DNA of 64,000 nt, from contig NZ_CYUD01000010.1 of the NCBI RefSeq assembly GCF_001458295.1, positions 62,001-126,000 on the forward strand, given 5' to 3'. The notes under the pieces were generated by a model. That model worked only from the letters and a program-made list of their open reading frames with translations, was not told the DNA's origin and searched no databases. The stretch comes from Ruegeria denitrificans (GTDB lineage Bacteria; Pseudomonadota; Alphaproteobacteria; Rhodobacterales; Rhodobacteraceae). The position numbers were made by a program, and so were the translations under genes. Every line of letters begins with the position of its first letter. The stretch's first letter is position 1. Below, piece by piece: positions 45,317 through 54,408 of the stretch.

Positions 45317-45702
45317 ACATCGGAGACGTTGCATCCCAAACCGGCTTGCCAGCAAAGACGATCCGTTATTACGAAGACATTAGCCTGATCAAACCCTTGC
45401 GTGACGACAACGGTTATCGTCGGTTCCGCGAACAGGACGTGCACAAGCTTAACTTTCTTGGCCGCGCCCGCGCGTTGGGGTTCACGATCGAGGATTGCCG
45501 CACGCTGATGGCACTGTACGAAGACGAAACCCGTGCCAGCGCCGATGTCAAAAAGGTCGCTCGGGCACATCTGGCGCAGATCGAGGCCAAGATTGCCGAC
45601 CTCAACGCGATGCGCGACACGTTGGGCCACCTGATCGACGCCTGTGCCGGGGATGACCGGCCCGATTGTCCGATCCTGCAGGATTTGGGCGGCAAGCCCT
45701 GA
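45313..45702 (+). CDS. cueR: Copper-responsive MerR regulator
   Basis: A 129-residue MerR protein with HTH residues [21 protein letters not shown] and the C-terminal copper loop [13 protein letters not shown]111 and C119, matching E. coli CueR C112/C120. It senses Cu(I) and activates the copA promoter by distorting the spacer. Co-transcribed with copA. Confidence 0.94.
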   Translation: MNIGDVASQTGLPAKTIRYYEDISLIKPLRDDNGYRRFREQDVHKLNFLGRARALGFTIEDCRTLMALYEDETRASADVKKVARAHLAQIEAKIADLNAMRDTLGHLIDACAGDDRPDCPILQDLGGKP

Positions 45703-45797
45703 CACGGGGTTGCTCTTTGCGCGCGGCTTTGCTTTGTCTCTGCCTGACAATCCGGCCTGCCAAATGAATTGGGCCGGGCAACAGAGAGGATCACCAT

Positions 45798-46670
45798 ATG
45801 GCAAAAGTTGCGTTTCTGGGTCTGGGCATCATGGGCTATCCAATGGCCGGTCACCTGCAGGCGGCAGGTCATGAGGTGACCGTGTACAATCGTACTGCGG
45901 CTAAGGCAGAAGCCTGGGTTGCCCAACACGGCGGCGCGATGGCAACCACGCCGAACGAGGCCGCGCAAGACGCTGAGTTCGTAATGGCATGCGTCGGCAA
46001 CGATGATGATCTGCGGATGGTCTGCACCGGCGAAGATGGCGCCTTTCACGGCATGGCCGAAGATGCGACTTTCGTCGATCACACAACCGTTTCCGCCAAG
46101 GTGACCCGTGAGCTCTATGCGGCAGGCCAAACCAAGGGCATCGCATTTGTGGACGCCCCGATCTCGGGCGGTCAGGCGGGGGCCGAGAATGGTGTGTTGT
46201 CGATCATGTGCGGCGGCGATCAGGTGGCCTATGACGCAGCCGAACCGATCATGCAGGTCTATTCCAAGATCTGCCGCCGGATCGGTGACAGCGGCGCGGG
46301 GCAGATGACCAAGATGTGCAACCAGATCGCCATTGCCGGTCTGGTTCAGGGCCTGAGCGAAGCGCTGCATTTCGCCGAGAAAGCCGGGCTGGACGGCAGG
46401 TCCGTTGTTGAAGTGATTAGCCAGGGCGCAGCCGGTAGCTGGCAGATGGCAAACCGCTATGAAACCATGCTGGATGATCATTTCGAGCATGGTTTCGCGG
46501 TCGACTGGATGCGCAAAGATCTGGGGATTTGCCTTGAGACGGCAGACGACACCGGGGCCTCTCTGCCGGTCACCGCGCTGGTCGATCAATTCTACAAGGA
46601 TGTGCAAAAACTGGGTGGCGGAAGGTGGGATACCTCCTCGCTGTTCAAGCGGCTGCGCGCGCTGGGCTGA
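45798..46670 (+). CDS. Beta-hydroxyacid dehydrogenase (3-hydroxyisobutyrate dehydrogenase family)
   Basis: A 290-residue NAD(P)-dependent oxidoreductase with FLGLGIMGYPMAGHLQAAGH at the N-terminus, substrate-binding DAPISGGQAGAENGVL, and catalytic lysine in GAGQMTKMCNQI. Family members include GarR/GlxR tartronate semialdehyde reductases and MmsB. Which acid it reduces is not clear. A hairpin-repeat element follows 7 bases after its stop. Confidence 0.88.
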   Translation: MAKVAFLGLGIMGYPMAGHLQAAGHEVTVYNRTAAKAEAWVAQHGGAMATTPNEAAQDAEFVMACVGNDDDLRMVCTGEDGAFHGMAEDATFVDHTTVSAKVTRELYAAGQTKGIAFVDAPISGGQAGAENGVLSIMCGGDQVAYDAAEPIMQVYSKICRRIGDSGAGQMTKMCNQIAIAGLVQGLSEALHFAEKAGLDGRSVVEVISQGAAGSWQMANRYETMLDDHFEHGFAVDWMRKDLGICLETADDTGASLPVTALVDQFYKDVQKLGGGRWDTSSLFKRLRALG

Positions 46671-46677
46671 CGGCAAT

Positions 46678-46746
46678 GGGGGCTGTCTGCCCCCTCTTGG
46701 CCCGTTGGGCCAATTCACCCCCGAAGGTATTTTTGGCCAGATGAAG
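46678..46746 (-). repeat. Intergenic repeat element, copy 2 (opposite orientation)
   Basis: A GGGGGC-TGTCT-GCCCCC hairpin (46678-46694) is followed by CCCCCGAAGGTATTTTTGGC (46718-46737) and CAGATGAAG. Read on the minus strand it is CTTCATCTGGCCAAAAATAC CTTCGGGGG, the same order as copy 1 at 19541. It lies before the kinase/aminotransferase fusion gene. Confidence 0.7.
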
Positions 46747-46778
46747 GGGATTCCGGTGAAAATTGGATAGGGAAGCGT

Positions 46779-49700
46779 ATGAGCGACTTGACGGAATTCT
46801 GGGCGGATGCCCTGCGCGCCCATTGGGGGCTGGACGCCAAGCTAGAGCGGCTGGATGGCGAATATGATCTGAACTTTATGGTTCGAGCCACCAATGGTCA
46901 GGATTATGTTCTGAAAGTCATGCGCCCCGGGTGCGAGGCCGAGTTTGTTGATCTGCAGGTCAAAGCACTGGGCCATATCGCGGCTGAGGCACCGGGGCTG
47001 CCCTTCCCTCAGGTCTATCCGGACCTGAACGGAGCGCAGCTGCCGGAAATTGCCGATCAGCAGGGGCAGTTGCGGCTGGTCTGGTTGCTCGAATGCCTGC
47101 CGGGGCAATGTTACGCCAAGGCCGCGCGTAAGTCCGAGGCGTTGATTTTAAAATTAGGTCGTGTTCTGGGCGCGACCGACAAGGCGTTGGAGCGCTTTGC
47201 CCATGACGGGCTGCATCGCGCGGATTTCAAATGGGACCTGACGCAGGCCGGTTGGATCGCCGACCGGCTGGATGCAATCGCCGATCCCACTCGCCGGGCT
47301 GTGCTGTCCGTCATTTGTGACAAGTTCGCGGCCATTTCGGGTCCGTTGGCGGGACTGCCTAAACAAGCCATTCATAATGACGCCAACGACTATAACATCC
47401 TGGTAGAGGGTGAGCTGGGTCAGCGTCAGAGCATCTCGGGCCTAATTGACCTGGGCGATATGTGCGCCGCGCCGCGTGTCTGTGATCTGGCAATCGCGGG
47501 GGCTTATATCGTTCTGGATCACCCTACGTCGGAACGCGCACTTACTGCCCTTGTGCAGGGCTACCATGCGGCCAATCGGTTGCGCCCCGATGAAATTGAC
47601 TTGATCTGGCCCTTGTTGCAGATGCGACTGGCGGTCTCCGTTGTGAACTCGACCCTAATGGCAGCTGAGAACCCCGACGATCCGTATGTGACCATCAGTC
47701 AGGCACCCGCCTGGCGGTTCCTTGAGAATGCAGGTGTGAATGGCGACCTGATGTCGGCCCGTCTGCGAACGGCTTGCGGTTTGCCCGTCACCGACGGGGC
47801 TGAACGCATTCACGCCTATCTGTCCGAACATCGCGGGCAGTTCGCGCAAATGTTCGAAGAGGACCTAAGTGACGTGCCTATGGGATCGCTGTCCGTCGAA
47901 AACTCGACATGGCCACAGAACCCGTTTCACATGCCACTGGAAGAGGCGGCGCGGGTAGGTGAGGAATTCGGCGAGGGCCTTTGGTTGGGTTATTACAACG
48001 AACCCCGCCTGATCTATGCCGAGCCCGGGTTCCGCAAGGGGCCATGGAAGGCTTCGGATCGGCGCACGGTACATCTGGCGGTGGACGTGTTTGCACCGGC
48101 GGGCACTGTACTGCATGCGCCGATGAGCGGTCGGGTCGAAGCAGTTGAGAACCGCGACGCCCATCTGGACTATGGCGGCGTAGTAATCCTGCATCATGAA
48201 ACGCCCGAAGGCGATCCGTTTTATACCCTCTATGGCCATTTGGACCCCGAAGTTTCCGCCCGGCTGAAACCCGGTGATCCGGTGGCACAGGGCGCGGCTT
48301 TCGCTCGGTTGGGGGACGCCAGCCAGAATGGCGGTTGGGCCCCGCATGTGCATTTCCAACTGGCCCTGACCACGGACGGGATGCAAACCGACTGGCCCGG
48401 TGTCGGTGATCCAGATGAGATGGAGCTTTGGCACGCTGTCTGCCCCAACCCTGCGGCGTTACTGAACTTGGCGGATGAGAAAGTGTTCTATCGCCCCACC
48501 GACAAACAGGTGATCCTGCAGGGGCGGCACGACCACTTTGGCGGCAACCTCAGCCTGACCTATGATGATCCGGTCATGCTGGTGCGCGGGTGGAGGCATC
48601 ACCTGTTCGACGAATGGGGGCGGCCCTATCTGGACGCCTATAACAATGTCCCCCATGTGGGCCACGCGCATCCGCGGATTCAGGTGGTGGCATCGGATCA
48701 GCTGAAGCGGATGAATTCAAACACCCGCTATCTGCATCCTGCCCAGACGGCCTTTGCCGACAAGATCCTTTCAAAACTGCCCGATCAGTTCGAGGTCTGT
48801 TTCTTCGTGAACTCTGGCACCGAAGCGAACGAGCTGGCCCTGCGGCTGGCACGTGCGCATACCGGGGCAAAGGGTATCGTTACTCCGGATCATGGCTATC
48901 ACGGCAACACCAACGCAGCTGTTGCGATCTCGGCCTACAAGTTCAACAAGCCCGGTGGCGTTGGTCAGGCCGAATGGGTCGAACTGGTCGAGGTTGCAGA
49001 TGACTATCGCGGGTCGTTCAAACGCAACGATCCAGACCGAGCCCAGAAATACGCGGATTTGGTTGATCCGGCGATTGCGGCTCTGCAGGACAAGGGTCAA
49101 GGTGTGGCAGGTTTCATTGCTGAGACTTTCCCCTCGGTCGGTGGGCAGATCATTCCGCCCAAAGGTTATCTGCCAGCGGTTTATGAGAAAATCCGCGCCG
49201 CTGGCGGCGTTTGCATTGCGGATGAGGTTCAAACAGGACTTGGGCGACTGGGCGACTTCTATTTCGGCTTTGAACATCAGGGCGCGCTTCCGGACATTGT
49301 CGTCATGGGCAAACCCATCGGCAACGGCCATCCGCTGGGTGTGCTGGTCACGACCAAGGAAATCGCCCAGAGCTTTGACAACGGGATCGAGTTCTTTTCG
49401 ACCTTTGGTGGCTCGACCCTGTCCTGCCGGATCGGCAAAGAGGTGCTGGACATCGTTGATGATGAGGGCCTGCAAGACAACGCCCGCGAAATGGGCGCGC
49501 GTCTGATGGATGGCCTGCGCCAGATCGAAGCCGAATTCGGAAGCGTTGGCGACGTGCGCGGAATGGGCTTGTTCCTGGGGGTTGAACTAGTGAACCCGGA
49601 CGGATCAGAGGGCACCGATATCTGCAAATACGTCAAGAATCGGATGCGCGATCATCGCATTCTAATCGGCAGCGAAGGGCCCAAGGACAACATCCTGAAA

Positions 49701-49844
49701 ATCCGCCCACCGTTGACGATCGAGGCCGAGGACGTCGACATGATCCTCTGGGCTTTGCGGGACGTTTTGACCGAGGTAGGTGAATTCAACCCTGCCCCAG
49801 CCTGCGATCACGAGCATCACCATGTTGGGTGCGGGTGCTGCTAA
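46779..49844 (+). CDS. Kinase-M23-aminotransferase (phospho-lyase) fusion protein
   Basis: A 1021-residue three-domain protein. Residues about 20-330 are an aminoglycoside-phosphotransferase/hydroxylysine-kinase fold with H199-N-D201-ANDYN and D224. Residues about 395-550 are an M23-like domain with H432..D436 and H523xH525 intact. Residues about 575-1005 are a class III aminotransferase with PLP lysine K845, of the ethanolamine-phosphate/phosphohydroxylysine phospho-lyase type. The C-terminus CDHEHHHVGCGCC looks metal-binding. The kinase and lyase would phosphorylate an amino alcohol and then eliminate phosphate and ammonia. The M23 role is unclear. Confidence 0.85.
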   Translation: MSDLTEFWADALRAHWGLDAKLERLDGEYDLNFMVRATNGQDYVLKVMRPGCEAEFVDLQVKALGHIAAEAPGLPFPQVYPDLNGAQLPEIADQQGQLRLVWLLECLPGQCYAKAARKSEALILKLGRVLGATDKALERFAHDGLHRADFKWDLTQAGWIADRLDAIADPTRRAVLSVICDKFAAISGPLAGLPKQAIHNDANDYNILVEGELGQRQSISGLIDLGDMCAAPRVCDLAIAGAYIVLDHPTSERALTALVQGYHAANRLRPDEIDLIWPLLQMRLAVSVVNSTLMAAENPDDPYVTISQAPAWRFLENAGVNGDLMSARLRTACGLPVTDGAERIHAYLSEHRGQFAQMFEEDLSDVPMGSLSVENSTWPQNPFHMPLEEAARVGEEFGEGLWLGYYNEPRLIYAEPGFRKGPWKASDRRTVHLAVDVFAPAGTVLHAPMSGRVEAVENRDAHLDYGGVVILHHETPEGDPFYTLYGHLDPEVSARLKPGDPVAQGAAFARLGDASQNGGWAPHVHFQLALTTDGMQTDWPGVGDPDEMELWHAVCPNPAALLNLADEKVFYRPTDKQVILQGRHDHFGGNLSLTYDDPVMLVRGWRHHLFDEWGRPYLDAYNNVPHVGHAHPRIQVVASDQLKRMNSNTRYLHPAQTAFADKILSKLPDQFEVCFFVNSGTEANELALRLARAHTGAKGIVTPDHGYHGNTNAAVAISAYKFNKPGGVGQAEWVELVEVADDYRGSFKRNDPDRAQKYADLVDPAIAALQDKGQGVAGFIAETFPSVGGQIIPPKGYLPAVYEKIRAAGGVCIADEVQTGLGRLGDFYFGFEHQGALPDIVVMGKPIGNGHPLGVLVTTKEIAQSFDNGIEFFSTFGGSTLSCRIGKEVLDIVDDEGLQDNAREMGARLMDGLRQIEAEFGSVGDVRGMGLFLGVELVNPDGSEGTDICKYVKNRMRDHRILIGSEGPKDNILKIRPPLTIEAEDVDMILWALRDVLTEVGEFNPAPACDHEHHHVGCGCC

Positions 49845-49850
49845 AAAATA

Positions 49851-49877
49851 AACCCCGGCCTAGGGAGGGCCGGGGTT
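49851..49877. terminator. Bidirectional terminator
   Basis: AACCCCGGCC (49851-49860) pairs with GGCCGGGGTT (49868-49877), ten base pairs. On the minus strand it is followed by TTATTTTTTAG, a good terminator for the hemP operon. It also lies just after the fusion gene, so it may serve both. Confidence 0.85.
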
Positions 49878-49894
49878 CTGCGCCACGCTGCTGC

Positions 49895-50371
49895 TTAGTG
49901 CAGCAGGGCTGCGGGGGGTTGGTGCCCGGTTGTGGGCAGCGGAACCGGCGCGGTCATGCGACGCAACGCCAGCCCAAGTTCTTCGGATAGTGAAGCCAGC
50001 GCGGGGGCAAAATCCGGCCTTACGATCAGGGACGCCATCATCATTGCGTCTTCGCGTGACCCTTCCGAGGCCGCCGCGATCATCTGCGCAAAGCAATTCT
50101 CGTCAGCCCCCAGACAGGAACACTCCAAACCGTGACGGATCAGCGGGCGGCGCCCGTGATGGGCGCATAGTGAACACAGACGATCCAGCGACATCATCGC
50201 AGCGCGTCCACATTCTGCGCCCAATGCAATTTCGAAATCACTGGCGGCGTCTGCACGGCCTTGGACCCCGTCTCCCCACAGCCGCAGATACATCACGGCT
50301 CCGGCTTCGATTGGGCCAAGGTCAGTCAGACGTCCAACAGCCGCCCCACCCCGAGAAGAACGCGTGCTCAT
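49895..50371 (-). CDS. Cys-rich hypothetical protein downstream of hemP
   Basis: A 158-residue protein without a signal peptide. A central stretch holds RLCSLCAHH, then ECSCLGADENC, i.e. five closely spaced cysteines with adjacent histidines, which could bind a metal. The C-terminus is Pro/Ala/Leu rich. Its start overlaps the hemP stop (ATGA), so it belongs to the iron-regulated hemP transcript. I do not recognise the family. Confidence 0.7.
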   Translation of the reverse strand: MSTRSSRGGAAVGRLTDLGPIEAGAVMYLRLWGDGVQGRADAASDFEIALGAECGRAAMMSLDRLCSLCAHHGRRPLIRHGLECSCLGADENCFAQMIAAASEGSREDAMMMASLIVRPDFAPALASLSEELGLALRRMTAPVPLPTTGHQPPAALLH

Positions 50372-50535
50372 TTCGTCAGGATCAACTTACCAGCGCGCGT
50401 AATGCGCAGCGTGTATAGTTGGTCGCCCAATTCAATATGGGCCAGGTTGCCACCCTTGGTCAGTTCTTCGGCCTTATGGGATGGCAGCATGGATACAGCA
50501 TAGGATTGGCTGGGATTCGGGGTCTGCATATTCAT
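50368..50535 (-). CDS. hemP: Hemin uptake protein HemP
   Basis: A 55-residue protein MNMQTPNPSQSYAVSM..., with the HemP signature YTLRITRAGKLILTK at the C-terminus and GGNLAHIELGDQ before it. HemP is a small cytoplasmic protein that promotes haem-uptake gene expression. The promoter carries the iron-type box at 50640-50656. No haem receptor gene is in the window. Too short to be picked by length alone, but the motif is decisive. Confidence 0.88.
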   Translation of the reverse strand: MNMQTPNPSQSYAVSMLPSHKAEELTKGGNLAHIELGDQLYTLRITRAGKLILTK

Positions 50536-50639
50536 CAGGACAACTCCAGAAGGGGGCTCGGGCGAAATGCCTTCATTTGTTCGCGTTTCACTTGATCTGG
50601 CTGACCCTGACAGGGTTGGCTTTGGTCTTGATCAGTAAT

Positions 50640-50665
50640 CTGATTATTTTAGTCAGGTATGTCAA
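50640..50665 (-). promoter_or_regulatory. hemP promoter with putative iron-responsive box
   Basis: On the minus strand TTGACATACCTGACTAAAAT continues to AATCAG. The -35 TTGACA (50665-50660) and box CTGACTAAAATAATCAG (50656-50640) align base for base in layout with the irpA promoter. Confidence 0.7.
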
Positions 50666-50760
50666 CACCCGATCTGGTAAATTCTCTAAACCTACGCGAT
50701 TGCGCCAAAAAATCAGGCAGGCTACGACTCTTGCACGATACCAAAGCAAAGGGGCAACCG

Positions 50761-51435
50761 GTGACCGCTACTATCATGTTTGATCTGGATGGAACGCTGG
50801 TGGACAGCCTTCCTGATCTTGCCGCAGCCACGAACAATATGTTGCGTGATACTGGTGTCCGGCCACTGTCGATGGACCAGATCAAACAGTTTGTGGGAAA
50901 CGGCCTGCCCAAACTGGTCGAACGCGTGATATACCATTGCGACCTGTCGATGGGCCAGCACGCTGACCTGTGCCAACTGACGCTTGCACATTACAATGCC
51001 GCCTCCAGCGATAGAACCGTGGTCTATCCTGGTGTGTTGCAGGCGCTGGAACACTTGCGTGACACGGGCTGCGTTCTGGGGGTCTGCACCAATAAACCCG
51101 AAGCTCCGGCACGCCACGTGCTCGAGGCGATGGGGCTTGCACCTTATTTCGACGCAATCCTCGGCGGTGACAGTTTGAACACCCGCAAACCAGATCCTGC
51201 CCATCTTGAGGCAAGCTTTGCCGCCGTTACTCCGGCCGGTCCGCAGCTGTTTGTCGGAGACAGTGAAGTTGATGCAGAAACCGCCCACCGCGCGCAGGTG
51301 CCGTTTCTATTGTTCACCGAAGGATACCGGAAATCACCAGTCGCCGATATTCCTCACACGGCCAGCTATAGCCAATCGTCCGAATTGCCCGATCTGGTCA
51401 TGAAAGTACTGCAATCGTTGGATCAAAACGCCTAA
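50761..51435 (+). CDS. gph: Phosphoglycolate phosphatase
   Basis: A 224-residue HAD-family phosphatase from GTG at 50761 with AAGGGG six bases upstream. Motif I MFDLDGTLVDS (aspartates as nucleophile and acid), motif II CTNKPEAP, motif III/IV KPDPAHL and FVGDSEVD are all present. It dephosphorylates 2-phosphoglycolate in the cytoplasm. Divergent from hemP; a longer open frame upstream would run into the hemP promoter, so it is rejected. Confidence 0.88.
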   Translation: MTATIMFDLDGTLVDSLPDLAAATNNMLRDTGVRPLSMDQIKQFVGNGLPKLVERVIYHCDLSMGQHADLCQLTLAHYNAASSDRTVVYPGVLQALEHLRDTGCVLGVCTNKPEAPARHVLEAMGLAPYFDAILGGDSLNTRKPDPAHLEASFAAVTPAGPQLFVGDSEVDAETAHRAQVPFLLFTEGYRKSPVADIPHTASYSQSSELPDLVMKVLQSLDQNA

Positions 51436-51456
51436 TAAGAGGTGTCCGGAAGGAGG

Positions 51457-51558
51457 ATCGAAACGGGTCACGGCCGGTAACTGAGGGGCCGGCCGAGGGG
51501 GTAAGTAGCCAGCCCCTCATAGGGGAAAAGTGGTATCGTCCGAAATGACCCGTTCGAT
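51457..51558. other. Branched inverted-repeat element (possible structured RNA)
   Basis: Outer arms ATCGAAACGGGTCA (51457-51470) and TGACCCGTTCGAT (51546-51558) pair over about 13 bases with one bulge. Inside are two hairpins: GGCCGG/CCGGCC (51472-51494) and GAGGGG/CCCCTC (51495-51518). The result is a three-way-junction shape of 102 bases, 21 bases after gph. No coding potential is seen. It could be an RNA, a mobile-element end or a repeat. Confidence 0.5.
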
Positions 51559-52146
51559 ATAGAACAGTTAACGAATCGACCTGAGCTTCGATATAGGGGG
51601 TTTCCCGTAGCCCCCCGGACAGCATTGAAATCACAGTTAATTTTTTCACAATTTTTTGGGTATTCGGAGACTTTTCACTGCAACTACAAAAACTGCCCAA
51701 ACCCGTCCGCGACAAACTCGTGCGAACAAGTGAATTTTGGCTGCAATCCAGAGCATAACTCCACTTGCGTTTCGGCGCTTGCCAGACGCCAAAAACGGTT
51801 GGGCAAGCGATACCCCTAAGTCCAAACCTGCCTAAGGCGTTCCAGGAATATGATGGATCGGCAAACAGGATGGGTCTGTCCTGTTTACGGACTCAACCCA
51901 TCAATCCCATTCGCAATTGCGTTTCTTGTATCGGCTGCGCCGCTGAGTTAATCCCACGTCGCAAAGAGGTAATCACGTGAATGACACAAGCATTGCGGCA
52001 GCGGACGTCGAGGAACTTGTCACAGACGTCTGCGGTTTTGACGACCAGTCTGGTATTGACCGAGGCTGACACCCAGCAAATGAAAGCTGCGGACAAGTTT
52101 GACAATACATTAAATCCGGCGGCCGTGCCGATCAGGGGCACCGCAT
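51559..52146. other. Gene-poor stretch before the TauE-like gene
   Basis: No convincing gene. Base composition is AT-richer than neighbours, with a TTTTTTCACAATTTTTTGGG stretch near 51640. Short open frames (for example GTG at 51978, about 30 codons) lack recognisable content. It may be a decayed gene or a regulatory leader. Confidence 0.4.
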
Positions 52147-52890
52147 ATGTTTGAAGATGTAATCATTGCATCCGCCGCGTTTCTAGCCGGTGTCCTAAAC
52201 GCCATCGCAGGCGGGGGCAGCTTTCTCACCTTTCCTGCGTTAGTTTTGGTGGGAGTCCCGCCCATCCCCGCAAATGCAACCAGCGCGGTTGCCGTTTTCC
52301 CAGGCTATCTCAGTGGCGCGGCAGGGTTTCTGCCGGAATTGCGAACTTATGACCGGCGCGCCCTGATTTCTCTGCTGGGTCTTTCAATCGTGGGCGGCGT
52401 TGCCGGTGCATTATTGCTGCTCGTTACGCCATCCGAGGCCTTCGGCTTCATCGTTCCATGGCTACTGTTGTTCGCAACATTGCTGTTCCTGTTCGACAAG
52501 AAAATTCGCGAACTGACGCAAAGCAGTAAGGCTGCCAGCCCCATCCGCCGGACCCTGACGACATTGGCTGTCACGACCTATGGTGGCTATTTCAACGGTG
52601 GGCTTGGGATTGTCCTTTTGGCGCTGTTCTCAGGGCTGGGGTTTCGCGACATTAACTTGATGAACGGGCTGAAGAATATCGCGTCCTTTATCCTGTCTGG
52701 TGCCTCTGTTGCCACGTTTGTTCTGGCCGGTATCGTCTATTATCGCGAAGCCGTCATCATGATGATTGCCGCGACAATCGGGGGATATGTAGGCGCACGC
52801 GTCGCCCGCCGATTGCCGGTTTCTGCTATTCGTTTTATCGTGATTGCCGTGGGCTTTGGCATGACTGCGGTATTTTTCGCTCGGCGCTGA
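52147..52890 (+). CDS. TauE/SafE-family membrane exporter
   Basis: A 247-residue protein with about eight membrane segments. N-terminal AAFLAGVLNAIAGGGSFLTFPALVLVG, and internal GGYFNGGLGIVLLALFSGLG are the paired TauE signature repeats. The family exports sulfite, sulfonates or related anions. Stand-alone gene; the cargo cannot be read from sequence. Confidence 0.88.
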   Translation: MFEDVIIASAAFLAGVLNAIAGGGSFLTFPALVLVGVPPIPANATSAVAVFPGYLSGAAGFLPELRTYDRRALISLLGLSIVGGVAGALLLLVTPSEAFGFIVPWLLLFATLLFLFDKKIRELTQSSKAASPIRRTLTTLAVTTYGGYFNGGLGIVLLALFSGLGFRDINLMNGLKNIASFILSGASVATFVLAGIVYYREAVIMMIAATIGGYVGARVARRLPVSAIRFIVIAVGFGMTAVFFARR

Positions 52891-52904
52891 CAAGGGGTGG
52901 CAGA

Positions 52905-53723
52905 TTACGCCTCGGCCGGGGGCACGGCCCGCTGATACAGATGCCATGTGGTGTGCCCAAGGATCGGCAGCGTGAAGATCAGGCCCAGAAATGCCGGAAC
53001 CAGCGACAACAGCATAGTGACCGAGATGATCGCCGCCCAGCATAGCATGACCACTGGGCTCTCCGACACGACGCGCAGGGAGGTAAGCATTGCGGACACA
53101 AAGTTGGTTTCCCGATCAAGCAGCATAGGCATCGCAATGACGGTCACCGAAAACAATACGGCCGACAGGAACGCGCCGACGCAGGTTCCAACAGCGAGAA
53201 AAGTCCAGCCCTGCGGCGTGAAGAATACGATTTGCAAAAACCCACCAAAATCCGAGAACGACGCATTTTGCAGGATGATCGCCAGCCAAAGTCGGATCTG
53301 GTAAATCCATACCCAGAATATGAACAAAGTGACAAAGGCCATCCATCCCATTTCGCGCTTGCGTTGATTGGCCATAACAACAAGGATTTCTGACCAGCCA
53401 AAACTCTCTCCCTTTTGCAACCGGCGGGACATTTCATAAAGCCCGGCGGCGGCGAAAGGCGCGACCAGCGGAAAGCCAACAATGGCGGGAATGATCATCC
53501 AAATCTTGCCCAGCCAGACTAGGCTCCAAACCAGCAGAATTCCGAATACCGCATAGAACAAGCCGAAAAAGCCGCTCAGGAAAGGGCGGGCCAGAAAGTC
53601 AGAAAACCCGGCTTTCAGCGAAGCGGAAATATCCTCTGCAGAAATTCTATTGACCTGGGGCATACCCGATTGCTGCGGCGTCAGATTGCCCGGTGGTGTG
53701 GGACCTGCGGTCTCGGACGCCAT
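52905..53723 (-). CDS. DUF2189 integral membrane protein
   Basis: A 272-residue protein from the ATG at 53723 (MASETAGPTPPGN), with GGAGGAG upstream. Six or so hydrophobic segments (FGLFYAVFGILLVWSLVWLG etc.) fit the DUF2189 family, which is of unknown function. A frame open to 53915 lacks a plausible start context. Convergent with the TauE gene, 14 bases apart. Confidence 0.8.
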   Translation of the reverse strand: MASETAGPTPPGNLTPQQSGMPQVNRISAEDISASLKAGFSDFLARPFLSGFFGLFYAVFGILLVWSLVWLGKIWMIIPAIVGFPLVAPFAAAGLYEMSRRLQKGESFGWSEILVVMANQRKREMGWMAFVTLFIFWVWIYQIRLWLAIILQNASFSDFGGFLQIVFFTPQGWTFLAVGTCVGAFLSAVLFSVTVIAMPMLLDRETNFVSAMLTSLRVVSESPVVMLCWAAIISVTMLLSLVPAFLGLIFTLPILGHTTWHLYQRAVPPAEA

Positions 53724-54408
53724 GACACTCCTCCCAAAGCATTGTCCCGTGCGGATCCATTTGCAAACAGATCCAGCGGTGAAACGGACACCTATCCTGT
53801 GTTTACAAGACTGCATCAGGTGCGATGGATCGGCAAGGTGGAGGTATGCCACACTGTCCCGAGCAGGCGATAAATTCTCCGGAGACTGATCGCGAGGACG
53901 TTCTTTTTGCCCCAAGAGTAAAAGCCTCGCCGTTTTTCAGATGTGATGTTGGTTGAGGCGCTCACGAAAATGCACGGCTTTTATGACACAGGCTCGCTGT
54001 GCAGTAGATCACCAAGAACACATGCCAGTTGCAATTTACCTGTAAAACAATGCTAATTTTCGATAGTGAAATCAAGAAGATCGCGAATAGCCGCTTTATG
54101 CGCCGCCTACAAATTTTGTAAAGCGACGCATAGTCTTTTCGTCCATCTGTGGTTGCGCCATCGACGGTGAACCGATTGCCTTCCTGTTTTGGTGAAGTCA
54201 GGAAAACCTATCGTGCGCGGCTCCGCCTTCGGACGGATTAGGTCGCGACGTGCGAAACAGATACGCCGTTGCTTCAGTTTGCCTAGAGCGAACTCTGACG
54301 GGGAAAACGACCACCTTTTCACCTCTCAAATCGTCAACTTGGCACGGGAAAAATCAAGTTAACTCATTAAATCATTTGAATATGAATTTTCATTGGTATG
54401 GTGACGTT
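53724..54408. other. 685-base stretch without a supported gene
   Basis: Nothing recognisable. GC appears lower than in most of the window and several short open frames lack ribosome binding sites. It marks the left edge of the channel/AI-2E/HlyD region and may contain the promoter of the channel gene. Confidence 0.4.

Noticed and set aside
51457..51558. attC integron site reading of the branched repeat
   Set aside because: The conserved GTTRRRY/RYYYAAC ends are not present and no integrase is nearby.
51978..52070. Short GTG-initiated frame before the TauE-like gene
   Set aside because: About 30 codons, no recognisable motif and no strong ribosome binding site.
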